Below are positions 24,682-33,306 of a stretch of DNA of 64,000 bases, one piece after another. The DNA lies in NCBI RefSeq assembly GCF_022869805.1, contig NZ_CP094974.1:3906001-3970000 (forward strand), given 5' to 3'. The stretch is from Halosolutus halophilus. Lineage in GTDB: Archaea; Halobacteriota; Halobacteria; Halobacteriales; Natrialbaceae. The notes beneath the pieces are model-generated. The model saw only the letters and a list, made by a program, of their open reading frames with translations, ran no database searches and was not told where the DNA came from. Numbering within the stretch: position 1 is the first letter of the stretch; the number at the start of each line of letters is the position of its first letter. Both the position numbers and the translations under genes were made by a program.

Positions 24682-25842
24682 CTACCCGATCATCTCGATC
24701 GGGACCGGCATGAAGCAGAGCGCACCGAGGGCGAACGTGATGGCGCCCAGCAGGAACCGGCCGCGGCCCAGGCTCTCGTCGTCGACCGGCTGGGCGGGAC
24801 CGACCGCCGCGATCACGGCGGTGAGCAGTCCCCAGAACACCCAGATGAACACCCCGTACCAGCCGTGTCCCACCACGTAGTAGAGGTACGCCGCGAGACC
24901 GAAGAGGACACCCGGAACGATCGCCGCGATCGTCTCCTGGAACTCGCCGGCCATCGCCCGGAGGATGTGGCCGCCGTCTAACTGGCCCACCGGGATCAGA
25001 TTGAGGAACGTGACGAACATCCCGACCCAGCCGCCGACGACGACCGGACTCACCGCGGTCGTCGGATCGTCCCGGTACAGCGGCTGGTCGAACAGCGCCG
25101 CGAGCCACTCCAGTAACAGCGGATAGCCGAGGCTAATCTGGATCGCGTCGGGATCGTTGACTATCCCCGGAGGCGCGGTGACGGGTGGCAGGTGCAACCC
25201 GATCACGGTGACGGCGATCGTCGCGATCAGCCCGGCCAGCGGTCCGGCGACGCCGATGTCGAACAGCGCCTTCCGATCGGGCATCCGCCCTTTCATCTTG
25301 ATCACCGCACCCATCGTCCCGATGAGCGACGGGACGGGGATGAAGTACGGCAGCGAGGCGTCGACGCGGTGGTAGCGGCTCATCACGTAGTGGCCCATCT
25401 CGTGGACGCTCCAGACGCCGAGCACCGCAGCGGTAAACGGCCACGCGCGTACCAGCTCCGTCGGATTGGAGCCCGGATCGAGGTAGTACCACTGGGCGCC
25501 GGCAAACAGCGTGGAGACGATCGTCGCCAGGAAGAGCAGCAGGTTCGTCCACGGAACCCCGTCGATGCCGATCTCCGTCGGTTCGGCGACGAGGACGTAC
25601 TCGCCGTGGCGGATCGTCAATTCCGGTTCGTACCCCGCTTCCCGAAACGCTGGCCACAGCTCGCGGATCACCTGCTCCGGCGGGTGGAGCGGATCGCCGT
25701 AGTAGACCAGTCGGTCGTCCTCGGTTCGCGTCTCGTAGATGGCAAACACGGACTCGATGCGATCGATCGGCGGGCCCGCATCGAGTACCGGTCCGTCACG
25801 CGCGGACGGCTCGAACCTGGACGAATCGACGTCCTCCATCAC
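24682..25842 (-). CDS. site-2 protease family (M50) membrane metalloprotease
   Basis: A 386-residue intramembrane zinc protease. An N-terminal soluble region of about 95 residues precedes seven or so helices. The zinc site is HEMGH at 147-151 and the third ligand lies in NLIPVGQLDGGH (281-292). The family cleaves membrane-anchored regulators; no obvious anti-sigma-like substrate is next door. The N-terminal region (VFAIYETRTEDDRLVYYGDP) is typical of archaeal and chloroplast EGY-like members. ATGs at 25842 and 25839 are both possible; a TATA box at 25861-25870 supports either. Confidence 0.93.
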   Translation of the reverse strand: MMEDVDSSRFEPSARDGPVLDAGPPIDRIESVFAIYETRTEDDRLVYYGDPLHPPEQVIRELWPAFREAGYEPELTIRHGEYVLVAEPTEIGIDGVPWTNLLLFLATIVSTLFAGAQWYYLDPGSNPTELVRAWPFTAAVLGVWSVHEMGHYVMSRYHRVDASLPYFIPVPSLIGTMGAVIKMKGRMPDRKALFDIGVAGPLAGLIATIAVTVIGLHLPPVTAPPGIVNDPDAIQISLGYPLLLEWLAALFDQPLYRDDPTTAVSPVVVGGWVGMFVTFLNLIPVGQLDGGHILRAMAGEFQETIAAIVPGVLFGLAAYLYYVVGHGWYGVFIWVFWGLLTAVIAAVGPAQPVDDESLGRGRFLLGAITFALGALCFMPVPIEMIG

Positions 25843-25860
25843 TCGTGATTACTCGTCCCC

Positions 25861-25870
25861 TCGTATAAAT
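25861..25870 (-). promoter_or_regulatory. TATA box of M50 protease gene
   Basis: On the minus strand ATTTATACGA sits 19-28 bases before the ATG at 25842, matching a leaderless haloarchaeal promoter. Confidence 0.55.
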
Positions 25871-26087
25871 CGACTGTCGTCGGCAGGAGTTCCCGTCTTC
25901 GACGGGAGGTGCGTCCTCACGCCGACGTACCAGTCGTGACGACAGGAACGAAGCGAGACGCGCCGACGGGGACCAGCACGTCGGGCGGCAGCGTCGAGGC
26001 GTGATCGTCGGGTCGTCGGCGATGCCGGATGGCGTCGGCGACCGACGCGCCGGCACGGCGGGCGATGCGGTGATCGCAGGGTGTGCT
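25871..26087. other. intergenic stretch without a gene
   Basis: GC-rich non-coding sequence between the divergent promoter side of the M50 gene and the tandem repeats. It holds a small hairpin (CCCGTC-TTC-GACGGG) near 25891-25905 and otherwise nothing I can name. Confidence 0.4.
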
Positions 26088-26143
26088 GTTGGGTGAGGTG
26101 TACGGTGTTGGGTGAGGTGTACGGTGTTGGGTGAGGTGTACGG
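26088..26143. repeat. 19-bp tandem repeat, three copies
   Basis: The unit GTTGGGTGAGGTGTACGGT occurs at 26088-26106, 26107-26125 and 26126-26143, the last lacking its final base. The copies are otherwise identical. The array lies just downstream of the stop of the 81-residue protein gene and outside any coding frame. Confidence 0.9.
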
Positions 26144-26174
26144 CTGTGTTACGCGTGCGTGTACCGATGGACGA

Positions 26175-26420
26175 TCAGGCGGGTTCGACGCGCCACGTGG
26201 TCGCGCTCGTGTACGACCACTTCTCGATCTCGAGATCGGTCGCGGATTCCGAGAGCTTGACCATCAGCGCGCCGATCTCCTTCGGGGACATCCCGACGTC
26301 GTCTGCGATGAACTTCCCTTTGAAGTACAGTTCTCCGTCTTCTGCGCGTTCGCGCAGGTAGCGTTTCAGGCGGTGTTCTTTGCTTTCCGTGGAGGGGTGG
26401 GCTGTCGTGCTCATCGACAT
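26175..26420 (-). CDS. DUF7123-like small haloarchaeal protein
   Basis: An 81-residue protein that I recognise as a near-universal haloarchaeal family (DUF7123, name from memory). The centre reads RYLRERAEDGELYFKGKFIADDVGMSPKEIGALM in overlapping parts, a helix-turn-helix-like pattern with a recognition helix around SPKEIGALMVKL, followed by beta strands WSYTSATTWRVE suggestive of a wing. A DNA-binding role is inferred only from that shape. Two ATGs lie two codons apart; 26420 is used because the TATA box at 26441-26450 is at leaderless distance. Confidence 0.8.
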   Translation of the reverse strand: MSMSTTAHPSTESKEHRLKRYLRERAEDGELYFKGKFIADDVGMSPKEIGALMVKLSESATDLEIEKWSYTSATTWRVEPA

Positions 26421-26440
26421 CCACCCGTTGTGGGAGAGAT

Positions 26441-26450
26441 ATGTTATAAA
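26441..26450 (-). promoter_or_regulatory. TATA box of DUF7123-like gene
   Basis: On the minus strand TTTATAACAT lies 21-30 bases before the ATG at 26420. Confidence 0.6.
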
Positions 26451-26543
26451 GAACGGATGGTTAGCGGCGTTTCGATTGCATTCAGATATACAGCGGTTAA
26501 TGGACCTTTTAGTCTAGTTCACAGTAACTTTTACGAAGTCCTC

Positions 26544-26574
26544 AGAATCGGTTAGATTTTTTAAAACCGATTCT
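26544..26574. repeat. perfect 10-bp inverted repeat, 11-base AT loop
   Basis: Arms AGAATCGGTT (26544-26553) and AACCGATTCT (26565-26574) flank AGATTTTTTAA. It could be an RNA hairpin/terminator or a protein-binding site with an AT core resembling a TATA box. Confidence 0.8.
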
Positions 26575-26667
26575 AATGTATTATCGTGCTGGCAACGATC
26601 GCGTCGGATCGTCCGTCACTGCGTCAGTTCCGTAACTTGAATCTACCATCGATAGCCGAATAGAAAG

Positions 26668-26724
26668 CCCTTGCGATCGGTCGCGGAACGGTCGCGAGAA
26701 CCCTTGTGATCGATCACGGTTCGG
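26668..26724. repeat. imperfect 24-bp direct repeats, operator-like
   Basis: Copies at 26668-26691 and 26701-26724 agree at 19 of 24 positions, 33 bases apart. The second contains the perfect palindrome GTGATCGATCAC (26706-26717); the first has a degenerate version of it. Two dyads three helical turns apart look like tandem operators, but no start codon is near. Confidence 0.5.
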
Positions 26725-26756
26725 ATGCAAAAATCTCTGCGGTCGATGCGAAACGA

Positions 26757-27581
26757 TCACGAACGTTCGTGAACCCAGTACTCGTCCTCGACCGTGACTT
26801 CCTTCTTGAACAGCGGCACCTCGTCTTTCAGGCGGTTGATCCCGTCTTCGACCGTCCGGAACGCCTCGTCGCGGTGTCCCGCGAGGACGACGACGAAGAC
26901 GATGTCCTCGCCGTCCCTGACGACGCCGGTCCGGTGGTGGAGTTCGACCGCGAGAACGCCGTCCCGCGATTCGAGTTCGTCTTCGATCGTGGCCATTCGT
27001 CCGTCGGCGACGCCCTCGTACTTCTCGAACTCGAGGAACTCCGTGCGGGCGTCGTCCGGGTCGTCTTTCGCGCGCACTCGGCCGGTGAAGGTCGCGATGG
27101 CACCCGATCGCTCGGCCTCCGGGGAGCGTTTGACGCGAGCGACGAGCGAGTCGAGCGTCTCGTGTGGGTCCGTGGCCTCGAGTGCCGTTACGAGTTCGTC
27201 CGGGTCGAGTTCTCCGGCCCGTTCGACCGTCGCGAGCACGTCGTCCCGTTCGTCGGCGTCGTCGGGGCCCACGGCGAGCACGGGGTACTGGAGGTCCGGG
27301 ACGCCGGTGACGACCGCGTAGTCACAGTCCGGTGCCAGCGCGTCGATGGCGTCGCCGACGGACATCCCCGTCCCCGAGGCGGTCCAGTCGCCGTCGGCAC
27401 CCAGCCCGTAGGTGACGTCGCCGCCGATCGTGAGCGCCTCGTGAGCGCCGTCCGCGATGGTCGCGTCATATCGGACCACCCCGACTCGCCCGTCGCGGGC
27501 GAGTCGATCGACGACCCGATCGACGACCTGCTCGTGTCTCTCGTCGCCGGCCCCCCGGTCCAGACAGCCGAGTACGTACAT
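26757..27581 (-). CDS. moaE: MobB-like/MoaE fusion, molybdopterin synthase large subunit
   Basis: A 274-residue two-domain protein. Residues about 130-274 are MoaE, the catalytic subunit that turns cyclic pyranopterin phosphate into molybdopterin using sulfur from a MoaD-like (SAMP) partner: SGAIATFTGRVR, EFEKYEG, HHRTGVV and the late KDEVPLFKKE with the catalytic lysines are visible. The N-terminal 110 residues resemble MobB but the P-loop is degenerate (LGCLDRGAGDERH where GxxGSGKT would be), so GTP binding is doubtful. Such fusions are typical of haloarchaea. The JAMM protease at 16.3 kb could act on the same SAMP partners. Confidence 0.9.
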   Translation of the reverse strand: MYVLGCLDRGAGDERHEQVVDRVVDRLARDGRVGVVRYDATIADGAHEALTIGGDVTYGLGADGDWTASGTGMSVGDAIDALAPDCDYAVVTGVPDLQYPVLAVGPDDADERDDVLATVERAGELDPDELVTALEATDPHETLDSLVARVKRSPEAERSGAIATFTGRVRAKDDPDDARTEFLEFEKYEGVADGRMATIEDELESRDGVLAVELHHRTGVVRDGEDIVFVVVLAGHRDEAFRTVEDGINRLKDEVPLFKKEVTVEDEYWVHERS

Positions 27582-27670
27582 ATACGAATAGATGGTGCGG
27601 TCACACTTTGTAGCTGTCGCCGCGCGTCGTCCCTGTCAACTCTTTCCCGCCGGATCGCGTACGTGCAGAT

Positions 27671-28666
27671 ATGACACACCGGATCGGCTTCACCGGCGAC
27701 GTGATGCTCGGTCGACTCGTCGACGATCGCCAGCGTCGGCGCTCCATCGACGCGGTGTGGGGATCCGTCCTCGATCGACTGCGCGCGCTCGACGGACTGG
27801 TGATCAACCTCGAGTGCGTGCTCTCGACCCGCGGACAGCAGTGGCAACGGACCCACCGCCCGTTTCACTTCCGGGCGAACCCCGACTGGGCCGTGCCGGC
27901 GCTCGAGCGCGCCGGAGTCGACGGTTGCGCGCTCGCGAACAACCACGTGCTCGACTACGAGGAAGTGGCGTTGCGGGACACGATCGACCACCTGGACGAG
28001 GCGGGCATCGCCCACGCCGGCGCGGGAGAAACGATCGACGAGGCGCTCGATCCGGCCGTCGTGTCGATCGGCGATGTCGATCTCGCGTTCGTCTCGTTCA
28101 CCGACAACACCCCGGAGTACGCGGCCGACGAGGAATCGCCGGGAACTGCCTGGATCGAGATGAACGTCGACGACGAGGAAACGCGCCGCCGAGTCCAGGA
28201 CGCGCTGGAACGGGCACGCGAGACGGATCCGGACCTGCTCGTCGCGTCACTACACTGGGGGCCGAACATGGTCACGGAGCCGCCCGAATCGTTTCGGGAA
28301 TTCGGTCGCTGGCTGGTCGAAGCGGGCGTCGACCTGATTCACGGCCACAGCGCCCACGTCTTCCAGGGGATCGAGGTCCACGAGGGGGCCCCGATCGTCT
28401 ACGACGCTGGCGACTTCGTCGACGACTACGCGGTCGACGCCGAGTTGCACAACGATCGGGGGTTCCTGTTCGAGGCGTCGGTGACGGGCGACGGGACGCC
28501 GACGGAACTGCGGCTCCGGCCGACCGAGATCGACGGCTGTGCGGTCCACGAAGCGAGTCCGGACGCGGCCGCCTGGTCCCGCGATCGAGTGCGCGAACTC
28601 TCCGCCGAGTTCGGGACGAGTTTCGATCGGGACGGGGAGGCGCTCGTCCTCCCGCTCGACGAGTGA
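27671..28666 (+). CDS. CapA-like metallophosphatase-fold protein
   Basis: A 331-residue protein of the CapA/PgsA family, which adopts a calcineurin-like metallophosphatase fold. Metal-site motifs are GDVMLGR (9-15), NLECVLS near 46, ANNHVLDY near 96, SLHWG and HGHSAHVFQG near 217. Bacterial CapA takes part in poly-gamma-glutamate export; haloarchaeal members have no known substrate and this one lacks a signal peptide or membrane anchor, so it is likely cytosolic. No capB or capC is nearby. It is divergent from moaE, 89 bases away. Confidence 0.87.
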   Translation: MTHRIGFTGDVMLGRLVDDRQRRRSIDAVWGSVLDRLRALDGLVINLECVLSTRGQQWQRTHRPFHFRANPDWAVPALERAGVDGCALANNHVLDYEEVALRDTIDHLDEAGIAHAGAGETIDEALDPAVVSIGDVDLAFVSFTDNTPEYAADEESPGTAWIEMNVDDEETRRRVQDALERARETDPDLLVASLHWGPNMVTEPPESFREFGRWLVEAGVDLIHGHSAHVFQGIEVHEGAPIVYDAGDFVDDYAVDAELHNDRGFLFEASVTGDGTPTELRLRPTEIDGCAVHEASPDAAAWSRDRVRELSAEFGTSFDRDGEALVLPLDE

Positions 28667-28787
28667 GGCGGCGAGGGTCCCCACCCGTCCCGGTCGACGT
28701 GGCTGTCACTCCCTGCCGAGCGATCGGTTCTCGGTGCTTCTGCAGTTGACAACCCTTATGATCGCCTCCCGGCTACACCGCTGTAGC

Positions 28788-29513
28788 ATGAAAGTGGTCG
28801 TCTCTATCGGCGGGAGCGTACTCGTGCCCGAACCCGGTGCCGATCGGGTGGCCGAACACGCCGCCGTCGTCGAAGACCTCGTCGCGGACGGCTGTCGCGT
28901 CGGTGCCGTCGTGGGGGGCGGCGGCGTCGCCCGCGAGTACATCGGTGCCGCCCGCGACCTGGGGGCGAACGAAATCGAACTCGACCAGTTGGGGATCGAC
29001 GTCACCCGGCTCAACGCCCGCCTGCTCATCGCCGCACTCGGCGAGGACGCGGTCACCGCACCCGCCGAGGATTACGAGGAGGCCGGCGAGGCACTTCGTC
29101 GGGGGGACGTCTGTGTCATGGGTGGCGTCGCACCGGCCCAGACGACCGACGCCGTCGGCGCTGCGCTCGCGGAGTACGTCGACGCCGACCTGCTCGTCTA
29201 CGCGACCAGCGTACCCGGCGTCTACAGCGCCGATCCGAACGAGGACGCCGACGCGACGAAGTACGACGAACTCTCCGCCGCGGACCTCGTCGACGTGATC
29301 GCCGGCCTCGAGATGAACGCCGGTGCCTCCGCGCCGGTCGACCTGCTCGCGGCCAAGATCATCGAACGATCGGGGATGCGGACGATCGTCCTCGACGGGA
29401 CGGATCCCGATCGGATCGCGCGAGCCGTCCGGCACGGTGACCACGAGGGGACCGACGTCATCCCCGCCGGGGCGGGCGAGGAGCCGACCTACTGGGCCCA
29501 GAACGAACGATGA
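28788..29513 (+). CDS. pyrH: uridylate kinase (archaeal UMP kinase)
   Basis: A 241-residue amino-acid-kinase-fold enzyme converting UMP to UDP. Motifs: MKVVVSIGGSVL at the start (nucleotide loop), VVGGGGVAREYI near 41-52, and YATSVPGVYSADPN near 137-150. Archaeal UMP kinases lack the extended bacterial insert, as here. I used the ATG at 28788. Its last four bases (ATGA) are the start of lysS, so the two are translationally coupled. Confidence 0.95.
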   Translation: MKVVVSIGGSVLVPEPGADRVAEHAAVVEDLVADGCRVGAVVGGGGVAREYIGAARDLGANEIELDQLGIDVTRLNARLLIAALGEDAVTAPAEDYEEAGEALRRGDVCVMGGVAPAQTTDAVGAALAEYVDADLLVYATSVPGVYSADPNEDADATKYDELSAADLVDVIAGLEMNAGASAPVDLLAAKIIERSGMRTIVLDGTDPDRIARAVRHGDHEGTDVIPAGAGEEPTYWAQNER

Positions 29514-31276
29514 GTTCCGAACAGGACGACGGCACCACGGACTCGGAAGGAGCCCCGGACGCGGAGAGTCCGTACACCCTCCAGCGCGAGGACGGCGACG
29601 ACGCTCGCCACGCCTTCTGGGCGGACGCGGTCGCCGACCGGGTGGAAGCGCGCGTGGCCGACCAGCGGGAGGCCACGGACAGTACGAGCGGAGAGGAACG
29701 ACCCGCGAGTCGGGAACCCGATCAGCCGATCGTGATCAAGGGCGGCATCTCGCCCTCGGGCGTTCCACACCTCGGCAACGTCAACGAGATCATGCGCGGC
29801 TACTACGTCGCGGAGGTGCTGCGCGAACGCGGCCACGAGGTCCGGCAGGTCTTCACCGCAGACGATCGCGACCCGCTCCGGAAACTGCCGCGCACGCTCT
29901 GTGACCTCGAGGGCAACCTCGTCGATCTCGGCGACGTCGACGCGGGCGCACTCGGGCGCAACCTCGGCGTTCCCTACACGGATATCCCCGATCCGTTCGG
30001 CTGCTGTGACTCCTACGGCGACCACTTCGCGACCATCATCCAGGACAGCGCCGACGCGCTCGACGTTCCGATCGACCTGCTCTCGGACACGGACCTGTAC
30101 GAGAGCGGCGACCTCGAGGCGGTCACCCGCTACGTCCTCGAACACCAGGACCGGGCACGCGAGGTCCTCGCCGAGTACCAGGACAAGGTCGACGCGGACT
30201 ACGTTCCGTTCAACCCGATCTGCGAGGAGTGCGGGAAGATTACGGAGACGGTGACGAGCGTCGATTTAGACGCAGGTGACGCTGGCACTGTCGACTACGA
30301 GTGCACCGACATGGACGCCGGCGATCGCACGATCGAGGGCTGTGGCCACGAGGGCACCGCGACGCTGCGCGAGGGCAAACTCCCCTGGCGCTTCGAGTGG
30401 CCCGCCCAGTGGCAGGTGCTGGGCGTCGATTTCGAACCGTTCGGCAAGGACCACGCCGAGGGGTCTTGGCCCAGCGGGCAGGACGTCGCGCGCAACGTCC
30501 TCGGGATCGAACCGCCAGTTCCGATGGTCTACGAGTGGTTCACCCTCGATGGCGAGCCGTTCTCCTCCTCCGAGGGGAACGTGATCCTCGTCTCGGAGGT
30601 GCTCGAACTGCTCGAACCCGAAGTCCTGCGGTACTTCTTCGCGAAGGACCCCGCGAAGGCGCGGGACTTCAGCATCGAACGCCTCGACCAGCTGGTCGAC
30701 GAGTTCGATCGACTCGAGGCCGTCTACTTCGGCGAGATCGAGGCCGACGAGGACGAGCAGGCCTTCGCCGATCGCGTCTACCCCCTCGTCGTCGAAGAAC
30801 CCAGGGCGGAGCGCGTCCGCCTTCCCTACACCTTCGCTGCGGTGCTCGGCATGACGGACGACCCCGACTTGCGCGAGGAGATCGCCCGCCGGGAGGGACA
30901 CATCCCCGAGGACGCCCCCGAGTGGGCCGTCGAGGGAGCTCTCGATCGGGTCGAAAAGGCCCGAAACTGGGCGCGCCGGACCGAAAACGAGTTCGACTAC
31001 GAACTCAAGCGCACCGAGATTCCGGACCACGACTTCGACAGTGCCACGGAGGACGCGCTCGCGGAACTCGCCGACTTCATCGAGGCCGGTCACGAACCCG
31101 ACGAGATCCAGGGCGAGATCTACGAGACCGCGAAGCGCCACGACGTCGACGTCGGTGACTTCTTCGCCGCCGGCTACCGGCTCTTCTTCGACGAGGAGCA
31201 GGGGCCGAAACTCGGCCCCTTCCTCGCGAAGGTCGATCGGGAGTTCGTCGTCGACCGGCTTCGACGCGAGCGATAG
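29510..31276 (+). CDS. lysS: lysyl-tRNA synthetase, class I
   Basis: A 588-residue class I enzyme, the type found in many archaea instead of the class II LysRS. The HIGH-like motif is in SGVPHLGNVNE near 83-93; the KMSKS equivalent is FSSSEGNV near 350-357. Between them Cys-containing loops (CEECGKI near 241 and EGCGHEG near 279) suggest zinc binding. The C-terminal 200 residues are the helical anticodon-binding domain. The first 60 residues are an acidic, poorly conserved extension. It overlaps pyrH by four bases. Confidence 0.96.
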   Translation: MSSEQDDGTTDSEGAPDAESPYTLQREDGDDARHAFWADAVADRVEARVADQREATDSTSGEERPASREPDQPIVIKGGISPSGVPHLGNVNEIMRGYYVAEVLRERGHEVRQVFTADDRDPLRKLPRTLCDLEGNLVDLGDVDAGALGRNLGVPYTDIPDPFGCCDSYGDHFATIIQDSADALDVPIDLLSDTDLYESGDLEAVTRYVLEHQDRAREVLAEYQDKVDADYVPFNPICEECGKITETVTSVDLDAGDAGTVDYECTDMDAGDRTIEGCGHEGTATLREGKLPWRFEWPAQWQVLGVDFEPFGKDHAEGSWPSGQDVARNVLGIEPPVPMVYEWFTLDGEPFSSSEGNVILVSEVLELLEPEVLRYFFAKDPAKARDFSIERLDQLVDEFDRLEAVYFGEIEADEDEQAFADRVYPLVVEEPRAERVRLPYTFAAVLGMTDDPDLREEIARREGHIPEDAPEWAVEGALDRVEKARNWARRTENEFDYELKRTEIPDHDFDSATEDALAELADFIEAGHEPDEIQGEIYETAKRHDVDVGDFFAAGYRLFFDEEQGPKLGPFLAKVDREFVVDRLRRER

Positions 31277-31320
31277 CGCGGACGTCGGTTTCGAGGGGGA
31301 GTCCGATCGATACCGGGTTC

Positions 31321-31410
31321 GATTTCGGCCGCCAGACGACAGCCGTATTCGATTCCGGCAGCCAGACGACAGCCGTATTCGATTCCGGCAGCCAGACAAA
31401 AGCCATTTGA
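31321..31410. repeat. 30-bp tandem repeat, three copies
   Basis: Copies at 31321-31350, 31351-31380 and 31381-31410 follow each other without spacing. Copies 1 and 2 differ at two positions; copy 3 keeps the first 17 bases of copy 2 (GATTCCGGCAGCCAGAC) and then drifts. The array fills the gap between the lysS stop and the next start. The 30-base period is about three helical turns. Confidence 0.9.
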
Positions 31411-31434
31411 GAACGCCTCCCGGACTTACGGTCG

Positions 31435-33273
31435 ATGGAACACGCCGTCCCCCTCTTCGTCTCGCCACCCGAACTCTTCGGTTCGGAACTCCTCACGTGG
31501 GCCGCCATCGGGCTCGCCATCTACTGGCTCGGGATCGTCCTGCTCCGACAGATGGATCTCTTGCCCGGTTTCGTCGCGACCCAGGGTCCGATCCTGACGA
31601 TTCACACGAAACGAGGCCGGGCGTTTCTCACCAGGCTCGCGCGGCCGAAGCGATTCTGGCGCGCGTGGGCGAACCTCGGGATCGGCATCTCGCTCGTGGT
31701 GATGGTGGGCATGTTCGTCTTTCTGCTCTCGGCCGCGCTGACCTCACTCACGTCGCCACAGGTCTCCTCGACCGTTCAGCAACCCCGGAACGTCCTCGTC
31801 ATCCCCGGCGTCAACGACTTCCTGCCGCTCTCGGCGACCCCCGGAATCGTCATCGGCTTGCTCGTCGGCCTGGTGGTCCACGAGGGCGGCCACGGCCTGC
31901 TCTGTCGCGTCGAGGACATCGACATCGATTCGATGGGCGTCGCGATGCTCGCGATCCTCCCGATCGGGGCGTTCGTCGAACCCGACGAGGAGAGCAGCAA
32001 GTCGGCCTCCCGCGGCGGCCAGACGCGGATGTTCGCCGCCGGCGTCACCAACAACTTCGCGATCACGCTCCTCGCCTTCGCGCTGCTGTTCGGGCCGATC
32101 GCCGGTTCGATCGCCGTCGCACCCGGGGCCGCGGTCGGTGGCGTCGCGTCCGACTCGCCCGCCGCCGACGCCGGCATCGAGCCCAACGACCGGATCACGG
32201 CGATCGACGGCCAGCCCGTCGAGTCGAACGCCGACCTCGCGGACCGGATCGAGGCCGCCGAGGGCGACCAGCTCTCGGTCGAACTCAACGGCGAGGAGAC
32301 GGTCCCCGTCGATCGATCGCTGCTCGTCACCGCGGCGATGGACGACGGCCCGACGGGACTCGCCGTCGGGGACGCGATCCTCGCCGTCGACGGCGAGGCG
32401 GTCGCGACAGAACGCGGCTTCTACGACGCCGTCGGCGACGACGAGGTCGTTACCCTCACGGTCGAACGGGGCGACTCCGACGAACAGGTCGATCTCGAGG
32501 TGCCGATCGGGGCCGCAGTCACGGTGATCGAGGACGAACCGCTCGCGGGGACGATCGGACCGATCGAGGGTCCGTTCGTCGTCACCTCCTTCGACGGCGA
32601 GCGGATCCACAGTTACGCCGACCTCCAGTCGGCGCTCGACGAGACGAACGCGGGCCAGGAGGTCACCGTCGTCGGCTACCACGACGGCGAGCGCGAGGAA
32701 ACGACCGTCACCCTCGGCGAGCACAGCCAGTCCGACAACGGCTTCCTGGGTATCTCCCCGAACCCCGGCGTCTCCGGGCTGACGGTGAGCGACCTCGGCG
32801 TCCAGCTCTATCCCGCCGACGAGTACCTCGCCATGCTGGGCGGCGACGGCGAAACCCGGTTCGGCCCGATCACCGACAGCTTCCTCGGGAAGATCGGACT
32901 CGCACTGCTCTTGCCGATCATCGGCATCGCGGGCGGCCTCCCGTTCAACTTCGCCGGCTTCACGGGCGGGATCGAGAACTTCTACGAGGCCCAGGGGGCA
33001 CTCGCCGCGTTCGGGGACGGCACCGTCTTCGTCCTCGCGAACGTACTGTTCTGGACCGGCTGGATCAACGTTCAACTCGGCTTCTTCAACTGTATTCCCG
33101 CCTTCCCGCTGGACGGCGGCCACATCCTCCGGACCAGTACGGAGGCGATCGTCTCCCGGCTGCCGATCGATCCGACCCGGGGGATGGTTCGCATGGTGAC
33201 GACCTCCGTCGGACTCACGATGCTGGTCAGCTTCCTCGCGATGCTGTTCGCGCCGGGACTGCTCGCGGGCTAA
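31435..33273 (+). CDS. site-2 protease family (M50) with PDZ domains
   Basis: A 612-residue membrane zinc protease. The zinc motif HEGGH is at 149-153 and LDGGH at 559-563, both in helices. Between them is a long non-membrane region of about 300 residues that I read as two PDZ-like domains (SDSPAADAGIEPNDRITAIDGQPV near 240 is the classic carboxylate-binding strand and turn, given here in part). The family carries out regulated intramembrane proteolysis of signalling proteins. Start ATG 31435 lies 158 bases after lysS, downstream of the 30-bp repeats. Confidence 0.93.
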   Translation: MEHAVPLFVSPPELFGSELLTWAAIGLAIYWLGIVLLRQMDLLPGFVATQGPILTIHTKRGRAFLTRLARPKRFWRAWANLGIGISLVVMVGMFVFLLSAALTSLTSPQVSSTVQQPRNVLVIPGVNDFLPLSATPGIVIGLLVGLVVHEGGHGLLCRVEDIDIDSMGVAMLAILPIGAFVEPDEESSKSASRGGQTRMFAAGVTNNFAITLLAFALLFGPIAGSIAVAPGAAVGGVASDSPAADAGIEPNDRITAIDGQPVESNADLADRIEAAEGDQLSVELNGEETVPVDRSLLVTAAMDDGPTGLAVGDAILAVDGEAVATERGFYDAVGDDEVVTLTVERGDSDEQVDLEVPIGAAVTVIEDEPLAGTIGPIEGPFVVTSFDGERIHSYADLQSALDETNAGQEVTVVGYHDGEREETTVTLGEHSQSDNGFLGISPNPGVSGLTVSDLGVQLYPADEYLAMLGGDGETRFGPITDSFLGKIGLALLLPIIGIAGGLPFNFAGFTGGIENFYEAQGALAAFGDGTVFVLANVLFWTGWINVQLGFFNCIPAFPLDGGHILRTSTEAIVSRLPIDPTRGMVRMVTTSVGLTMLVSFLAMLFAPGLLAG

Positions 33274-33306
33274 TCGGCTCCCGCTGTTGGCGATCGTTCC
33301 CGTCGC

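Larger units (their letters stand above)
26451..26756. other. AT-rich intergenic region with repeats
   Basis: A 306-base stretch with distinctly lower GC than its surroundings and no convincing ORF. It contains a 10-bp perfect inverted repeat (26544-26574) and a pair of 24-base imperfect direct repeats (26668-26691, 26701-26724), listed separately. It separates two same-strand genes, so part of it must be the upstream region of the DUF7123-like gene and part the 3' end of moaE. Confidence 0.5.

Noticed and set aside
31077-31520. Minus-strand ORF with ten-residue repeats across the 30-bp array
   Set aside because: It runs antisense to lysS and through the protease promoter; the peptide repeat merely reflects the DNA repeat.
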